Assembly: GCA_050701815.1 (NCBI GenBank)
Contig: JBOGDL010000443.1
Location: 1-43,558, forward strand
DNA: 43,558 nucleotides
Direction of reading: 5' to 3'
Origin: WHSM01 sp050701815
GTDB lineage: Bacteria > Actinomycetota > Actinomycetes > Mycobacteriales > Micromonosporaceae
The notes under the pieces are model-generated. The model had not been told where the DNA came from and did no database searches. It saw nothing but the letters and a program-made list of their open reading frames with translations. A program made the translations under genes and the position numbers. Positions 1 through 7,627 of this stretch are shown here, one piece after another; the first letter of the stretch is position 1; each line of letters opens with the position of its first letter.

Positions 1-512
1 ACGAACAGCAGGTCGGAGAGCCGATTCAGGTACTTCGCCGGAAGCGTTTCGGTGGTGTCGGGCTCGTGCTCGATCAGGATCCACGCCGAACGCTCTGCGC
101 GTCGGGCAAGCGTGCGGGCCTGGTGCAACAGCGCCGCTCCCGCGGTCCCCCCGGGAAGCACGAACGAGTCGAGCTTGCCCAGCTGGGCGTTGTACGCGTC
201 GCACCAGCTCTCCAGGCGCGTCACGTAATCGTCGGTCACCCGTAGCGGCGGGTACTTCGGGTTCTCCGCGATCGGGGTGGCCAGATCGGCGCCGACATCA
301 AACAGGTCGTTCTGGATCGTGGTCAGCACCGATCGCACGTCGTCGGCCAGATCGCCGAGCGCCAGCGCGAGCCCAATCGCGGCGTTGGCCTCGTCCACAT
401 CCGCGTACGCCCCGATTCGGGGATGTGACTTCGGCACTCGGGAGCCGTTGCCTAGAGCGGTGGTTCCAGCGTCGCCGGTCTTGGTGTAAATGCGGGTCAG
501 GTGGACAGCCAT
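1..512 (-). CDS. pduO: PduO-type cob(I)alamin adenosyltransferase (3' end beyond window)
   Basis: This enzyme transfers the adenosyl group of ATP to cob(I)alamin, making adenosylcobalamin, the cofactor of the MeaA and IcmA mutases in this window. About 170 residues are visible; the C-terminus runs off the left edge. The N-terminal ATP loop TKTGDAGTT (residues 10-18), the block RIGAYADVDEANAAIG (32-47), a VLPGG segment and the RRAER helix are all seen, as expected for the PduO/MMAB family and not for CobA/CobO. The start is the ATG at 510-512. It has no Shine-Dalgarno sequence but lies 7 nt after a TAGAGT hexamer, suggesting a leaderless mRNA. It is divergent from the STAS gene. Family assignment is confident; physiological partnership with the mutases is inferred from context. 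Confidence 0.93.
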   Translation of the reverse strand, partial: MAVHLTRIYTKTGDAGTTALGNGSRVPKSHPRIGAYADVDEANAAIGLALALGDLADDVRSVLTTIQNDLFDVGADLATPIAENPKYPPLRVTDDYVTRLESWCDAYNAQLGKLDSFVLPGGTAGAALLHQARTLARRAERSAWILIEHEPDTTETLPAKYLNRLSDLLF

Positions 513-519
513 GACAAGC

Positions 520-525
520 ACTCTA
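520..525 (-). promoter_or_regulatory. Candidate -10 element of a leaderless adenosyltransferase transcript
   Basis: On the minus strand TAGAGT ends 7 nt before the ATG at 512. The TANNNT-N6/7-start spacing is the usual arrangement of actinobacterial leaderless transcripts, and no purine-rich ribosome site precedes the ATG. No convincing -35 is seen. Inference from spacing only. Confidence 0.45.
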
Positions 526-661
526 GCCGTGCGTTCAGGCGCGGGCGTCAGCCCCAAGATCGCTGAGCCAGATCTGGTGGCCACCTCCTTGATTACCGCG
601 GTGGGTTTCCTCGCGTGTGCCAGCTGGTTTTGGCTCGCACACATCGGGTAGTAGCCCGTGA

Positions 662-679
662 CCCTGAGAAATCTCAGGG
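662..679. promoter_or_regulatory. Inverted repeat, candidate operator upstream of the STAS gene
   Basis: The arms CCCTGAGA and TCTCAGGG are perfect 8-bp complements separated by AA. The repeat lies in the 249-bp divergent intergenic region, 83 bp before the STAS start. Short symmetric sites like this usually bind dimeric repressors or activators; a small mRNA hairpin is the alternative. The factor is unknown. Confidence 0.4.
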
Positions 680-761
680 CTGACCCGCTGGTGCGGGAAC
701 TACCGGCAATCACTAGCGTTACAGGTAAGAAGAGTGACATTGGTCATTTGGGGGGACGGGG

Positions 762-1337
762 ATGAGAGCGCCGATCGACATGCGTGACGGTGGATCGGAC
801 GGCGAAGACACCGGGGAACTGGTCACGCTCGTCGGCCGGATCGACGCCCACTCCGCCAGTCAGCTGCGAGAACGGCTGCACCGGGCGGTGGATGGCGGCG
901 CCGGGATGCTGGTGCTTGACATGAGCAGTGTCGAGTTGATCGACGCCACCGGGCTTGGGGTGCTGGTGGGCGCGTCCCGGCGTGCGCTTCGGGCGGATCG
1001 GCAGGTGGTACTGCGGGGCGCCGCGTCCCGGCTGTGCCGGCTGTTGCGGGTGACCCGGCTTGACCGGCTGTTGCCGGCGGAACGCCCGTCTGATGGGGCC
1101 ACCTTCGGTTCGGGCCAGTGCTCGGAGTTGAGGGGAGCAGCACGCTCAGAGCCGGCGAGAGGCGAACGCTGGGGGGCGGGCAGGTCAAACGCCCCCGCCT
1201 CAGCGTCCGACCAGCTGTTGGCAGATCCGGGCGCTGAGTCAGAGATCGTGGAGCCGCAGCGGGCCGACTGGACGCTGCCGAAGGCTCGCCAGCCGGAGCG
1301 GGCCGCGTCCCCGGTCAGGCTGGGCTCACCCTCGTGA
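762..1337 (+). CDS. STAS-domain protein, anti-anti-sigma factor-like
   Basis: Residues 18-108 form a STAS domain of the SpoIIAA/RsbV type, which in known members binds an anti-sigma kinase and is switched off by phosphorylation. The signature reads LVLDMSSVELIDATGLGVLV; where the family usually has Ser-Ser-Gly, this protein has Ala62-Thr63-Gly64, so Thr63 is the only candidate phosphoacceptor at that site. The 191-residue protein is nearly twice as long as a simple STAS antagonist: residues 109-191 are a Ser/Ala/Arg/Pro-rich tail with no recognised domain, probably disordered. The ATG at 762 follows a G-rich stretch that could serve as ribosome site. No kinase or sigma factor gene is adjacent, so the partner is unknown. 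Confidence 0.8.
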   Translation: MRAPIDMRDGGSDGEDTGELVTLVGRIDAHSASQLRERLHRAVDGGAGMLVLDMSSVELIDATGLGVLVGASRRALRADRQVVLRGAASRLCRLLRVTRLDRLLPAERPSDGATFGSGQCSELRGAARSEPARGERWGAGRSNAPASASDQLLADPGAESEIVEPQRADWTLPKARQPERAASPVRLGSPS

Positions 1338-1444
1338 GCCGTCTCACCGCGCGGTGACGCTACTCGCCAGTAAGCTCGGCTGAAGAGGTGGCCCGTGTGG
1401 CCTGAGCGCCACCTCCGCGAATCACCCCAGCCGGGAGGTGTGCG

Positions 1445-3604
1445 GTGCCTGCTTCTGAGCCCGATCCCGCAGCAGTGTCCGGATCCGGAGGGCGCAGCGC
1501 CGGGTCGGGCCAGCCCGTACGCCCGGAGCGTGACCGTCCGTGGGTGATGCGCACGTACGCGGGGCATTCCTCCCCAGCGGAGTCGAACGCGCTTTTCCGT
1601 CGCAACCTCGCCAAGGGGCAGACCGGGTTGTCAGTGGCTTTTGACCTGCCCACCCAGACCGGGTACGACCCGGATCACGAGCTCGCCCGAGGCGAGGTGG
1701 GGCGGGTCGGCGTCCCGATCGCGCACCTGGGGGACATGCGGGCGCTGTTCGAGGGCATTCCGCTGGCCGAGATGAACACCTCGATGACGATCAACGCCCC
1801 CGCGATGTGGCTGCTCGCGCTCTACGTGACCGTCGCCATGGAGCAGGATCAGGGCGGCGTGGCTGCGGCGCAGGCTCACGACGATCCGGAGCGAGCGCTC
1901 GCATCGCTCACCGGCACGATCCAGAACGACATCGTCAAGGAGTACCTGTCTCGGGGCACGTACATCTTCCCGCCGGGACCCTCGCTGCGACTGACGGCGG
2001 ACACCATCGCCTGGACCGTGCGGCACGCGCCCAAGTGGAACCCGGTCAACGTCTGCTCGTACCACCTGCAGGAGGCCGGCGCCACGCCCGTGCAGGAAGT
2101 CGCGTACGCGCTGTCCACCGCGATCGCGATCCTGGATTCAGTGCGTGACTCCGGCCAGGTGCCGCAGGACAAGATGGGCGAGGTGGTGGCTCGGATCTCG
2201 TTCTTCGTCAACGCGGGGGTGCGGTTCGTCGAGGAGCTGTGCAAGATGCGCGCCTTCGTCGAGCTGTGGGACACGATCACCCAGCAGCGGTACGGCGTCG
2301 CCAACCCCCGCCACCGGCGGCTCCGCTACGGGGTGCAGGTCAACTCGCTCGGTCTGACCGAGGCGCAGCCGGAGAACAACGTGCAGCGGATCGTGTTGGA
2401 GATGCTGGGCGTCACGCTCTCCAAGGACGCTCGGGCGCGGGCGATCCAGCTGCCGGCCTGGAATGAGGCGCTGGGCCTGCCCCGGCCGTGGGACCAGCAA
2501 TGGTCGTTGCGGATGCAGCAGGTGCTGGCGTACGAGACAGATCTGTTGGAACACGACGACCTGTTTCGAGGCAGCCACGTGGTGGAGGCCAAGACCCGAT
2601 CCATCGTGGAGGGCGCGTCCGCGGAGATCGAGCGGGTGTTCGAGATGGGCGGTGTGATCGCGGCCGTGGAGAGCGGTTACGTGAAGAGCCAGCTGGTCGC
2701 CTCGCTCGCGGAGCGGCGACGCCGGATGGAGAGCGGCGATGAGGTCGTCGTCGGCGTCAACCGCTACCTGGAGACCGAGCCGAGCCCGTTGACGGCCGAA
2801 GGCGCGGCCCCGATCCACACCGTCGACCCGGACGTGGAGCGTCGGGCCCGGGAGTCGGTTGCCGCGTGGCGGGCCAACCGGGACGACGCGGCGGCGCAGG
2901 CGGCCCTGCGCCGGCTGCGGGAAGACGCCAAGAACGGCGGCAACCTGATGGAGGCGAGCCTGACCTGCGCCCAAGCGGGCGTGACCACCGGAGAATGGGC
3001 GGACGCGTTACGCGAGACGCACGGCGAATACCGCGCCCCGACAGGCATCTCCGCGACGCCGGTCGCCGGTGACACCGGGCTGGCCGCGGTGCGAGAGCGC
3101 GTCATCGCCACCGGCAAGCAACTGGGTCGGCGGCTGCGCCTGCTGATCGGCAAGCCGGGCCTGGACGGCCACTCCAACGGAGCGGAGCAGATCGCGGTGC
3201 GTTCCCGGGACGCCGGGTTTGAGGTGATCTACCAGGGGATCCGGCTCACACCCGAGCAGATCGTGGCGGCCGCGGCCCAGGAGGATGTGGACCTGATCGG
3301 CCTGTCGGTGCTCTCCGGGGCGCACCTGTCCCTGTCCGCGCAGGTGCACGACGGGCTTCGTGCGGCGGGGCTGGGCGACGTGCCGCTGGTGGTGGGCGGG
3401 ATCATCCCCGCGGAAGACGCCGCTGCGTTGCGACAGCGGGGGGTGGCGCGGGTGTTCACACCCAAGGACTACGAGTTGACCGAGATCGTCAATGAAATGG
3501 TGACCGTGGTACGCGAGGCGCATGGCCTCGATGGTCCGGGTGACGTGGCGCCCGAAGCGGCGCGCCCATCGCGACCCGAAGCCGAGGCCGCCCGCGACCG
3601 GTGA
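1445..3604 (+). CDS. meaA: Ethylmalonyl-CoA mutase (MeaA type)
   Basis: AdoCbl-dependent mutase that converts (2R)-ethylmalonyl-CoA to methylsuccinyl-CoA, following Ccr and the epimerase in the ethylmalonyl-CoA pathway. The 719 residues hold a catalytic TIM barrel (about 35-540) and a C-terminal B12 domain (about 560-690) whose DGHSNG motif supplies the lower cobalt ligand His576. The substrate pocket reads RTYAGHSS (Tyr38) and KEYLSRGTYIFPPGPS (Arg170), the MeaA pattern; the sequence NSLGLTEAQPENNVQRIVLEM is also typical of MeaA rather than methylmalonyl-CoA mutase. The start GTG at 1445 is preceded by GGGAGGTG. The last 25 residues are a variable tail. The gene stands alone, divergent from the adenosyltransferase by one gene and about 16 kb from ccr, though in the same window. 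Confidence 0.93.
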   Translation: MPASEPDPAAVSGSGGRSAGSGQPVRPERDRPWVMRTYAGHSSPAESNALFRRNLAKGQTGLSVAFDLPTQTGYDPDHELARGEVGRVGVPIAHLGDMRALFEGIPLAEMNTSMTINAPAMWLLALYVTVAMEQDQGGVAAAQAHDDPERALASLTGTIQNDIVKEYLSRGTYIFPPGPSLRLTADTIAWTVRHAPKWNPVNVCSYHLQEAGATPVQEVAYALSTAIAILDSVRDSGQVPQDKMGEVVARISFFVNAGVRFVEELCKMRAFVELWDTITQQRYGVANPRHRRLRYGVQVNSLGLTEAQPENNVQRIVLEMLGVTLSKDARARAIQLPAWNEALGLPRPWDQQWSLRMQQVLAYETDLLEHDDLFRGSHVVEAKTRSIVEGASAEIERVFEMGGVIAAVESGYVKSQLVASLAERRRRMESGDEVVVGVNRYLETEPSPLTAEGAAPIHTVDPDVERRARESVAAWRANRDDAAAQAALRRLREDAKNGGNLMEASLTCAQAGVTTGEWADALRETHGEYRAPTGISATPVAGDTGLAAVRERVIATGKQLGRRLRLLIGKPGLDGHSNGAEQIAVRSRDAGFEVIYQGIRLTPEQIVAAAAQEDVDLIGLSVLSGAHLSLSAQVHDGLRAAGLGDVPLVVGGIIPAEDAAALRQRGVARVFTPKDYELTEIVNEMVTVVREAHGLDGPGDVAPEAARPSRPEAEAARDR

Positions 3605-3639
3605 GCTTCGGGCGCCGGGAGCGGGGTTCGGCTCCGCCC

Positions 3640-3667
3640 AGGCTTGGCGCCTGACGGCGCCGGGCCT
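3640..3667. terminator. Hairpin between the convergent meaA and DUF4126 genes
   Basis: A 12-bp stem with arms at 3640-3651 and 3656-3667, including the self-complementary GGCGCC twice, closes a TGAC loop; two pairs are G-U. It sits 36 bp after meaA and reaches the stop codon of the convergent gene. There is no T-tract, as is common in high-GC actinobacteria. Probably a bidirectional terminator. Confidence 0.5.
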
Positions 3668-4284
3668 CAGGTAGGGGTTCGAGCGTCGGCCGGCGCTTCG
3701 CGCAGGGCCTTGCGCCTGGCGCGACGGCGCCACAGCCTCCAGCCCACCGCCGCCATCACGCCCAACAGCAGCAGCACCAGGATCGGCGCCAGGATCGCGA
3801 CCACCGACATCACCACGCTGGCGCCGTCCTCTCCGGTGCTCACCACCGGGGCGGCGAACCCGCCGGTGGCGAGGTTCGCGACCGGCCGCGCCATCGCCTT
3901 GAATCCGTGCACCACCAGCGCGACAAAGGCGCCCGCCGCGAGCGGGAGCAAGGTCCTCCAGTCGGAAAGCGCAGCCGGGTCGGACATCGCCACGGCCGGC
4001 GCCCCGGCCGTGGCGCTGAAGGCCAGCCCGCCGGCGGTTGGGCGTACCGCCGTGCCGATCACGTCATTGATGTGATCGACCACGGGGATCTTGTCGGCCG
4101 TTGTCTCCACCGCCAACAGCACGACGAGGATGGCCAATGCCCAGCCGTTCTCCAGCCAGTGCCAGGCCGCCGGCAGGGTGATCAGATCCGTGTACCGGCC
4201 CAGCAACCCGACCACGACCAGCGGCACGTACGCGTTGAGCCCCGCCGCGGCGGCGAGTCCGGTGCCGGTGAGGGCTTCAAGCAT
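3667..4284 (-). CDS. DUF4126 family integral membrane protein
   Basis: A 205-residue membrane protein of unknown function. It opens with a small-residue-rich segment (LTGTGLAAAAGLNAYVPLVVVGLLGRY) typical of the DUF4126 family, followed by further hydrophobic spans near residues 48-60, 112-128 and 158-182, and an Arg-rich cytoplasmic tail (RRRARRKALR). The motif ADKIPVVDHINDVIGTAVRPTAG, a conserved loop of the family, is present. The ATG at 4284 is preceded by AGGGA. The gene is divergent from nucS and convergent with meaA, so no operon partner suggests a role. Confidence 0.82.
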   Translation of the reverse strand: MLEALTGTGLAAAAGLNAYVPLVVVGLLGRYTDLITLPAAWHWLENGWALAILVVLLAVETTADKIPVVDHINDVIGTAVRPTAGGLAFSATAGAPAVAMSDPAALSDWRTLLPLAAGAFVALVVHGFKAMARPVANLATGGFAAPVVSTGEDGASVVMSVVAILAPILVLLLLGVMAAVGWRLWRRRARRKALREAPADARTPT

Positions 4285-4415
4285 CGTGCGCTCCCTGGTC
4301 GTTCCTGGCCCAACGGCGGGTCGGCGAAGGCGGGTGGCGAGATGCCGTGGGCGAGGTCATCGTCGCACCGTCCGACAAGGACCCGGCGCGGGGTCGCTGT
4401 GGTTCGTCGATTCGC

Positions 4416-4421
4416 TACCCT
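4416..4421 (+). promoter_or_regulatory. Candidate -10 element of a leaderless nucS transcript
   Basis: TACCCT is followed by exactly 6 nt and then the GTG at 4428, which homology indicates as the true nucS start. No Shine-Dalgarno sequence lies in between. The spacing matches actinobacterial leaderless promoters; no clear -35 hexamer was found. Confidence 0.5.
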
Positions 4422-4427
4422 CGGTCG

Positions 4428-5087
4428 GTGCGATTGGTGATTGCTCGGTGCTCAGTCGACTACCAGGGTCGGCTGCAGGCGCACCTGCCGATGGCGTTGC
4501 GGCTGCTGCTGATGAAGGCCGACGGGTCGGTGCTGGTGCATTCGGACGGCGGCTCGTACAAACCGTTGAACTGGATGTCGCCACCCTGCCGGGTGGAAGA
4601 GGAACCCGGGGTGTGGCGGGTTGTCAACAAGGCGGGCGAGGAGCTGCGGATCACGATCGAGGAGATCCTGCACGACTCCAACCATGAGCTCGGGCTCGAT
4701 CCCGGACTGAGGAAGGACGGGGTGGAGGCGCATCTGCAGGAGCTGCTCGCCGCCGAGCCGGCCGCGTTGGGGGAGGGCTTCACCCTGGTGCGGCGGGAGT
4801 ACCCCACCGCGATCGGGCCAGTGGACCTGCTGTGCCGGGACGCCACCGGGGCCGCCGTCGCGGTGGAAGTGAAACGCCGGGGCGAGATCGACGGCGTGGA
4901 GCAGCTCACCCGGTACCTGGAATTGCTGAACCGGGAGCCGTTGCTGACGCCGGTGCGGGGAGTGTTCGCCGCGCAGGTGATCAAACCGCAGGCGCGGGTG
5001 CTGGCCGAGGACCGGGGGATCGAGTGCGTGGTGGTTGATTACGACGCGCTCCGCGGCCTCGACGATCCCAGCCAGCGGCTGTTCTGA
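4428..5087 (+). CDS. nucS: Mismatch-specific endonuclease NucS/EndoMS
   Basis: The 219-residue protein belongs to the NucS/EndoMS family, which makes double-strand cuts at mismatches and replaces MutS/MutL mismatch repair in most actinobacteria. The N-terminal DNA-binding half contains SYKPLNWMSPP (43-53). The C-terminal RecB-like nuclease core shows GPVDLLCRD (Asp133) and AVEVKRRGEIDGVEQLTRY (Glu147, Lys149). The final QRLF fits the sliding-clamp-binding tail of the family. The frame is open for 27 codons upstream, but homologues begin at (M/V)RLVIA, so the GTG at 4428 is chosen; a -10-like TACCCT lies 6 nt before it. Confidence in function is high. Confidence 0.94.
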   Translation: MRLVIARCSVDYQGRLQAHLPMALRLLLMKADGSVLVHSDGGSYKPLNWMSPPCRVEEEPGVWRVVNKAGEELRITIEEILHDSNHELGLDPGLRKDGVEAHLQELLAAEPAALGEGFTLVRREYPTAIGPVDLLCRDATGAAVAVEVKRRGEIDGVEQLTRYLELLNREPLLTPVRGVFAAQVIKPQARVLAEDRGIECVVVDYDALRGLDDPSQRLF

Positions 5088-5171
5088 AGCCGCTGGTCAG
5101 ACCGGCTCTGCGTGGGGCCGGGCGGTCCCTGGTCGGTGTTGTCACGGGCCGGTCAGCCGGGCGGCGTGTGG

Positions 5172-6326
5172 TCATGAGCCGGCACGTCGCGGGCTGCGTC
5201 GGAAGGGCCCGAAAACCTCGTACGTGACGCCGTCGAAATCATCCCCGGCGGCCCCCCGCTGTGAGGAGAAGTAGAGCCGATCCCCAGCCGGGTTGAACGC
5301 CGGGCCAGTGATCTCCGACCAGCGGTGTCCCGTCACCCGAAGGAACGGCGCCGCGACAGCGTCCGGTGTCACCACGCAGATCTGCATGTCACCACTGTCC
5401 TCAGCGACGAACAGATCCCCGGCCGGCCCACCGGTGATGTTGTCCACCCCGGTGAGCGGCGCCGCGGCGCCCGTCTCCTGGTACGCCAGCGTGAGCCGAT
5501 GCCGGCGGGCGTGATAAGCCCAGATCCGGTTATCCCCCTTGGTGGTGAAGTAGCAGGTGCCGTGGCTGAAGCAGGCGCCCTCGCCGCCGTTGAAGACGAT
5601 CGTCTCCGCGAGCTGGTGACGGGTTCTGGTCGACCTGGCGTACGGGTCGGGGACGTCCTTCCACGACAACCCGCCGCGTGTGGTCGCCAGCGCTTGCAGC
5701 GTCCCGGACGAGAGATCCCCCCACTGATCGGGCACGAACCGGTAGAAGCAGCCATCCGGCTCGTCCTCGGTCAGGTAGATCACCTTCCGGGCCGGGTCAG
5801 CCGCGGCGGCCTCATGCCGGAACCGACCCAGGGCGTCCCGCCGGATCGCGTCCCGCCCGTCCTGCGGATGGGTCTCGAACACCCAGCCGCGATCGACCTC
5901 CTCGCAGGAGAGCCAGGTGCCCCACTCGGTCGCGCCGCCGGCGCAGTTGCGATTGGTGCCTGAGAGCAGCCGGCGGGCTCCGGTGATCTCACCGGAGCTG
6001 GAGAGCCGCACCGCGCTCACCCCGCCCGCCCCGTAGTCGATTTCGGAGTTGGACACGTAGATCCAGCCGTCGCCGTCGCCGAAGCAGGCGCCGCCGTCCG
6101 GCGCCCCGTGCCAGATGTGGGACGTGCCGACCACCGGTTGCCCAGAGCGGGCGATCACCCTGCTGGTGAAGCCATTGGGGAGCATGACGCCGTTGCCGTC
6201 GGGCTGGCGTAACGCCCCGTACGGGCTCGGGCCGGCCTGCGGGAGGGTGTCCCGGCGCAGGGTGAACCCCAGCGCCACTGAGCCCGCGCCAAAGGTCGCA
6301 GCTCGGAGGAATGAGCGACGTTCCAC
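5172..6326 (-). CDS. Tat-exported PhoX/DUF839 family protein
   Basis: A secreted beta-propeller-type protein of about 384 residues. The N-terminus VERRSFLRAATFGAGSVALGF is a twin-arginine signal with the RRSFLR motif and a following hydrophobic stretch. The body carries DUF839/PhoX landmarks: GATEWGTWLSCEE, YLTEDEPDGCFYRFVP, GGEGACFSHGTCYFTTKGDNRIW, VDNITGGPAGDLFVAEDSGDMQI and YFSSQRG near the C-terminus. PhoX proteins are Ca/Fe-dependent phosphatases, but many actinobacterial relatives have no measured activity, so phosphatase is only a possibility. The frame stays open upstream to 6575 through a 22-bp repeat array; the GTG at 6326 is chosen because the signal peptide starts there, and a TTG at 6335 is an alternative. 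It is divergent from the gene at 6539. Confidence 0.85.
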   Translation of the reverse strand: MERRSFLRAATFGAGSVALGFTLRRDTLPQAGPSPYGALRQPDGNGVMLPNGFTSRVIARSGQPVVGTSHIWHGAPDGGACFGDGDGWIYVSNSEIDYGAGGVSAVRLSSSGEITGARRLLSGTNRNCAGGATEWGTWLSCEEVDRGWVFETHPQDGRDAIRRDALGRFRHEAAAADPARKVIYLTEDEPDGCFYRFVPDQWGDLSSGTLQALATTRGGLSWKDVPDPYARSTRTRHQLAETIVFNGGEGACFSHGTCYFTTKGDNRIWAYHARRHRLTLAYQETGAAAPLTGVDNITGGPAGDLFVAEDSGDMQICVVTPDAVAAPFLRVTGHRWSEITGPAFNPAGDRLYFSSQRGAAGDDFDGVTYEVFGPFRRSPRRAGS

Positions 6327-6347
6327 TTGTGCCAACCTACGTTGACC

Positions 6348-6446
6348 CGCCGGCCCGGACGGTGTGGCCCGCCGGCCCGGACGGTGTGGCCTGCCGGCCC
6401 GGACGGTGTGGCCTGCCGGCCCGGACGGTGCGGCCCGCCGTCCCGG
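6348..6446. repeat. 22-bp direct repeat array, four full copies and one partial
   Basis: Copies lie at 6348-6369, 6370-6391, 6392-6413 and 6414-6435, with an 11-bp remnant at 6436-6446. The core GCCGGCCCGGACGGTGTGG is identical in three copies; the fourth has one change. The array fills the intergenic region between the PhoX-like gene and the zinc-ribbon gene. Since 22 is not a multiple of three, it is unlikely to be coding, although reading frames happen to stay open through it. Confidence 0.9.
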
Positions 6447-6538
6447 CTGCGGCACACAACCGGTCGATATGGGATGCTGCCCTGCTGGGGGGTGCATTGG
6501 GGCGATAACCGGATGCTGCAGCCAGGAGGTGCGACGCG

Positions 6539-7510
6539 ATGGTCGAGGAGCTGGTGCGGCGAGTCTGCGCATCATCGCCCCCGGATGGTCGCTCGTTGTT
6601 TCGCTTGATGCTGGCTGGCCGCAAGGACCCGACGGTGCTCACCCCGTACCTCGCCGAGCTGCTCGATGCCGGTGTGCTGTTCCCGTCGGAGCTGTACCGG
6701 GCCGCCGATGGCGAAGTGCAACGAGATCTCGTCGACCGGGTCGAGAAGGGCGTGCCCGCCGAGCAACTGAGCCGGCTGCTGCGGGCGATCGCGCAGACCG
6801 GTGGCGCCATCGCCGAATCGGCATTCCGGCGATGGCGGGTGCAGCCGCCCGAGAACGCGGACGGTCTCGGCTCGCCGGTGGGCGAGTACACCACTGAGGG
6901 CGGGTGGACGCTCGCGGCTGACGGTCGCCGCCGGCTGTGCTCCTCCCGGTCGTACTCCTTGGTTCCAGCCCGGCCGAAGCACAGCCCGGTGGCGGGAGGG
7001 CCTGCCGCGGCGAACTGCCCCCAGTGCGGCAACCGAATGTGGTCGGTGCTGGCCGTCGACTCCGAAGACCCACGGGTGGACGCCGCGTTGGCGCACACCG
7101 GGTGGCAGGGGCGGCTGCGCATCGTCACCTGCTACCGCTGCGCCTGCTACGGGACGGTCTATTGCGAGGTGACCCCTGAAGGCGCCGTGCACTGGTCTCC
7201 CCACACCAAGGCGCCGGACTACGTCGACGACGGGGACTGGGCGATGCCCTCGGGGTGGCTGACCATCGGGGCTGCGCGGAGCACCCCGTACATCGCTGAT
7301 GTGTTGGCGCCGGGAGGCTCGACGCTGGGCGGGTTTCCCGACTGGGGGCTGCAGGGCGCGGATTATCCCCATTGCCCGGTCTGTGGAGTGGCGATGCCGT
7401 TCCTGGCGATGCTGCACGGCGGCGACTTCGAGCAATGGGGCGAAGGCGTGCACTACATCTTCCTGGACGCCCGCTGCGGCCTGGCCGCTGTCAACTATCA
7501 ACCGAGCTGA
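6539..7510 (+). CDS. Zinc-ribbon protein, DUF1963-like C-terminus
   Basis: A soluble 323-residue protein with no assured function. Residues 1-105 are mainly helical with no recognised domain. From residue 155 on there are three metal-site-like clusters: NCPQCG (Cys160, Cys163), CYRCAC (Cys198, Cys201, Cys203) and HCPVCG (Cys279, Cys282). The segment STLGGFPDWGLQGADYPHCPVCGVAMPFL followed by an aromatic/acidic end resembles the C-terminal half of DUF1963 (YwqG-like) proteins, which carry GG-x-P-x-W and CPxC-x2-M. The start ATG at 6539 follows a very good AGGAGGTG ribosome site. The next gene on this strand starts 117 bp later. DUF1963 membership is tentative. Confidence 0.65.
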   Translation: MVEELVRRVCASSPPDGRSLFRLMLAGRKDPTVLTPYLAELLDAGVLFPSELYRAADGEVQRDLVDRVEKGVPAEQLSRLLRAIAQTGGAIAESAFRRWRVQPPENADGLGSPVGEYTTEGGWTLAADGRRRLCSSRSYSLVPARPKHSPVAGGPAAANCPQCGNRMWSVLAVDSEDPRVDAALAHTGWQGRLRIVTCYRCACYGTVYCEVTPEGAVHWSPHTKAPDYVDDGDWAMPSGWLTIGAARSTPYIADVLAPGGSTLGGFPDWGLQGADYPHCPVCGVAMPFLAMLHGGDFEQWGEGVHYIFLDARCGLAAVNYQPS

Positions 7511-7627
7511 CCATCCCGGGAGCAGCGACCCCGCCCCGGATGGTTCGGTCAAGGGTTATGCGGCGCACTCCTCGGAGCACATGGCAGACTCGCGAAAAAG
7601 GCAGCCGCCTCGACGAGGAGACAATCC

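Noticed and set aside
6348..6446. CRISPR array
   Set aside because: Units are contiguous 22-bp repeats without unique spacers.
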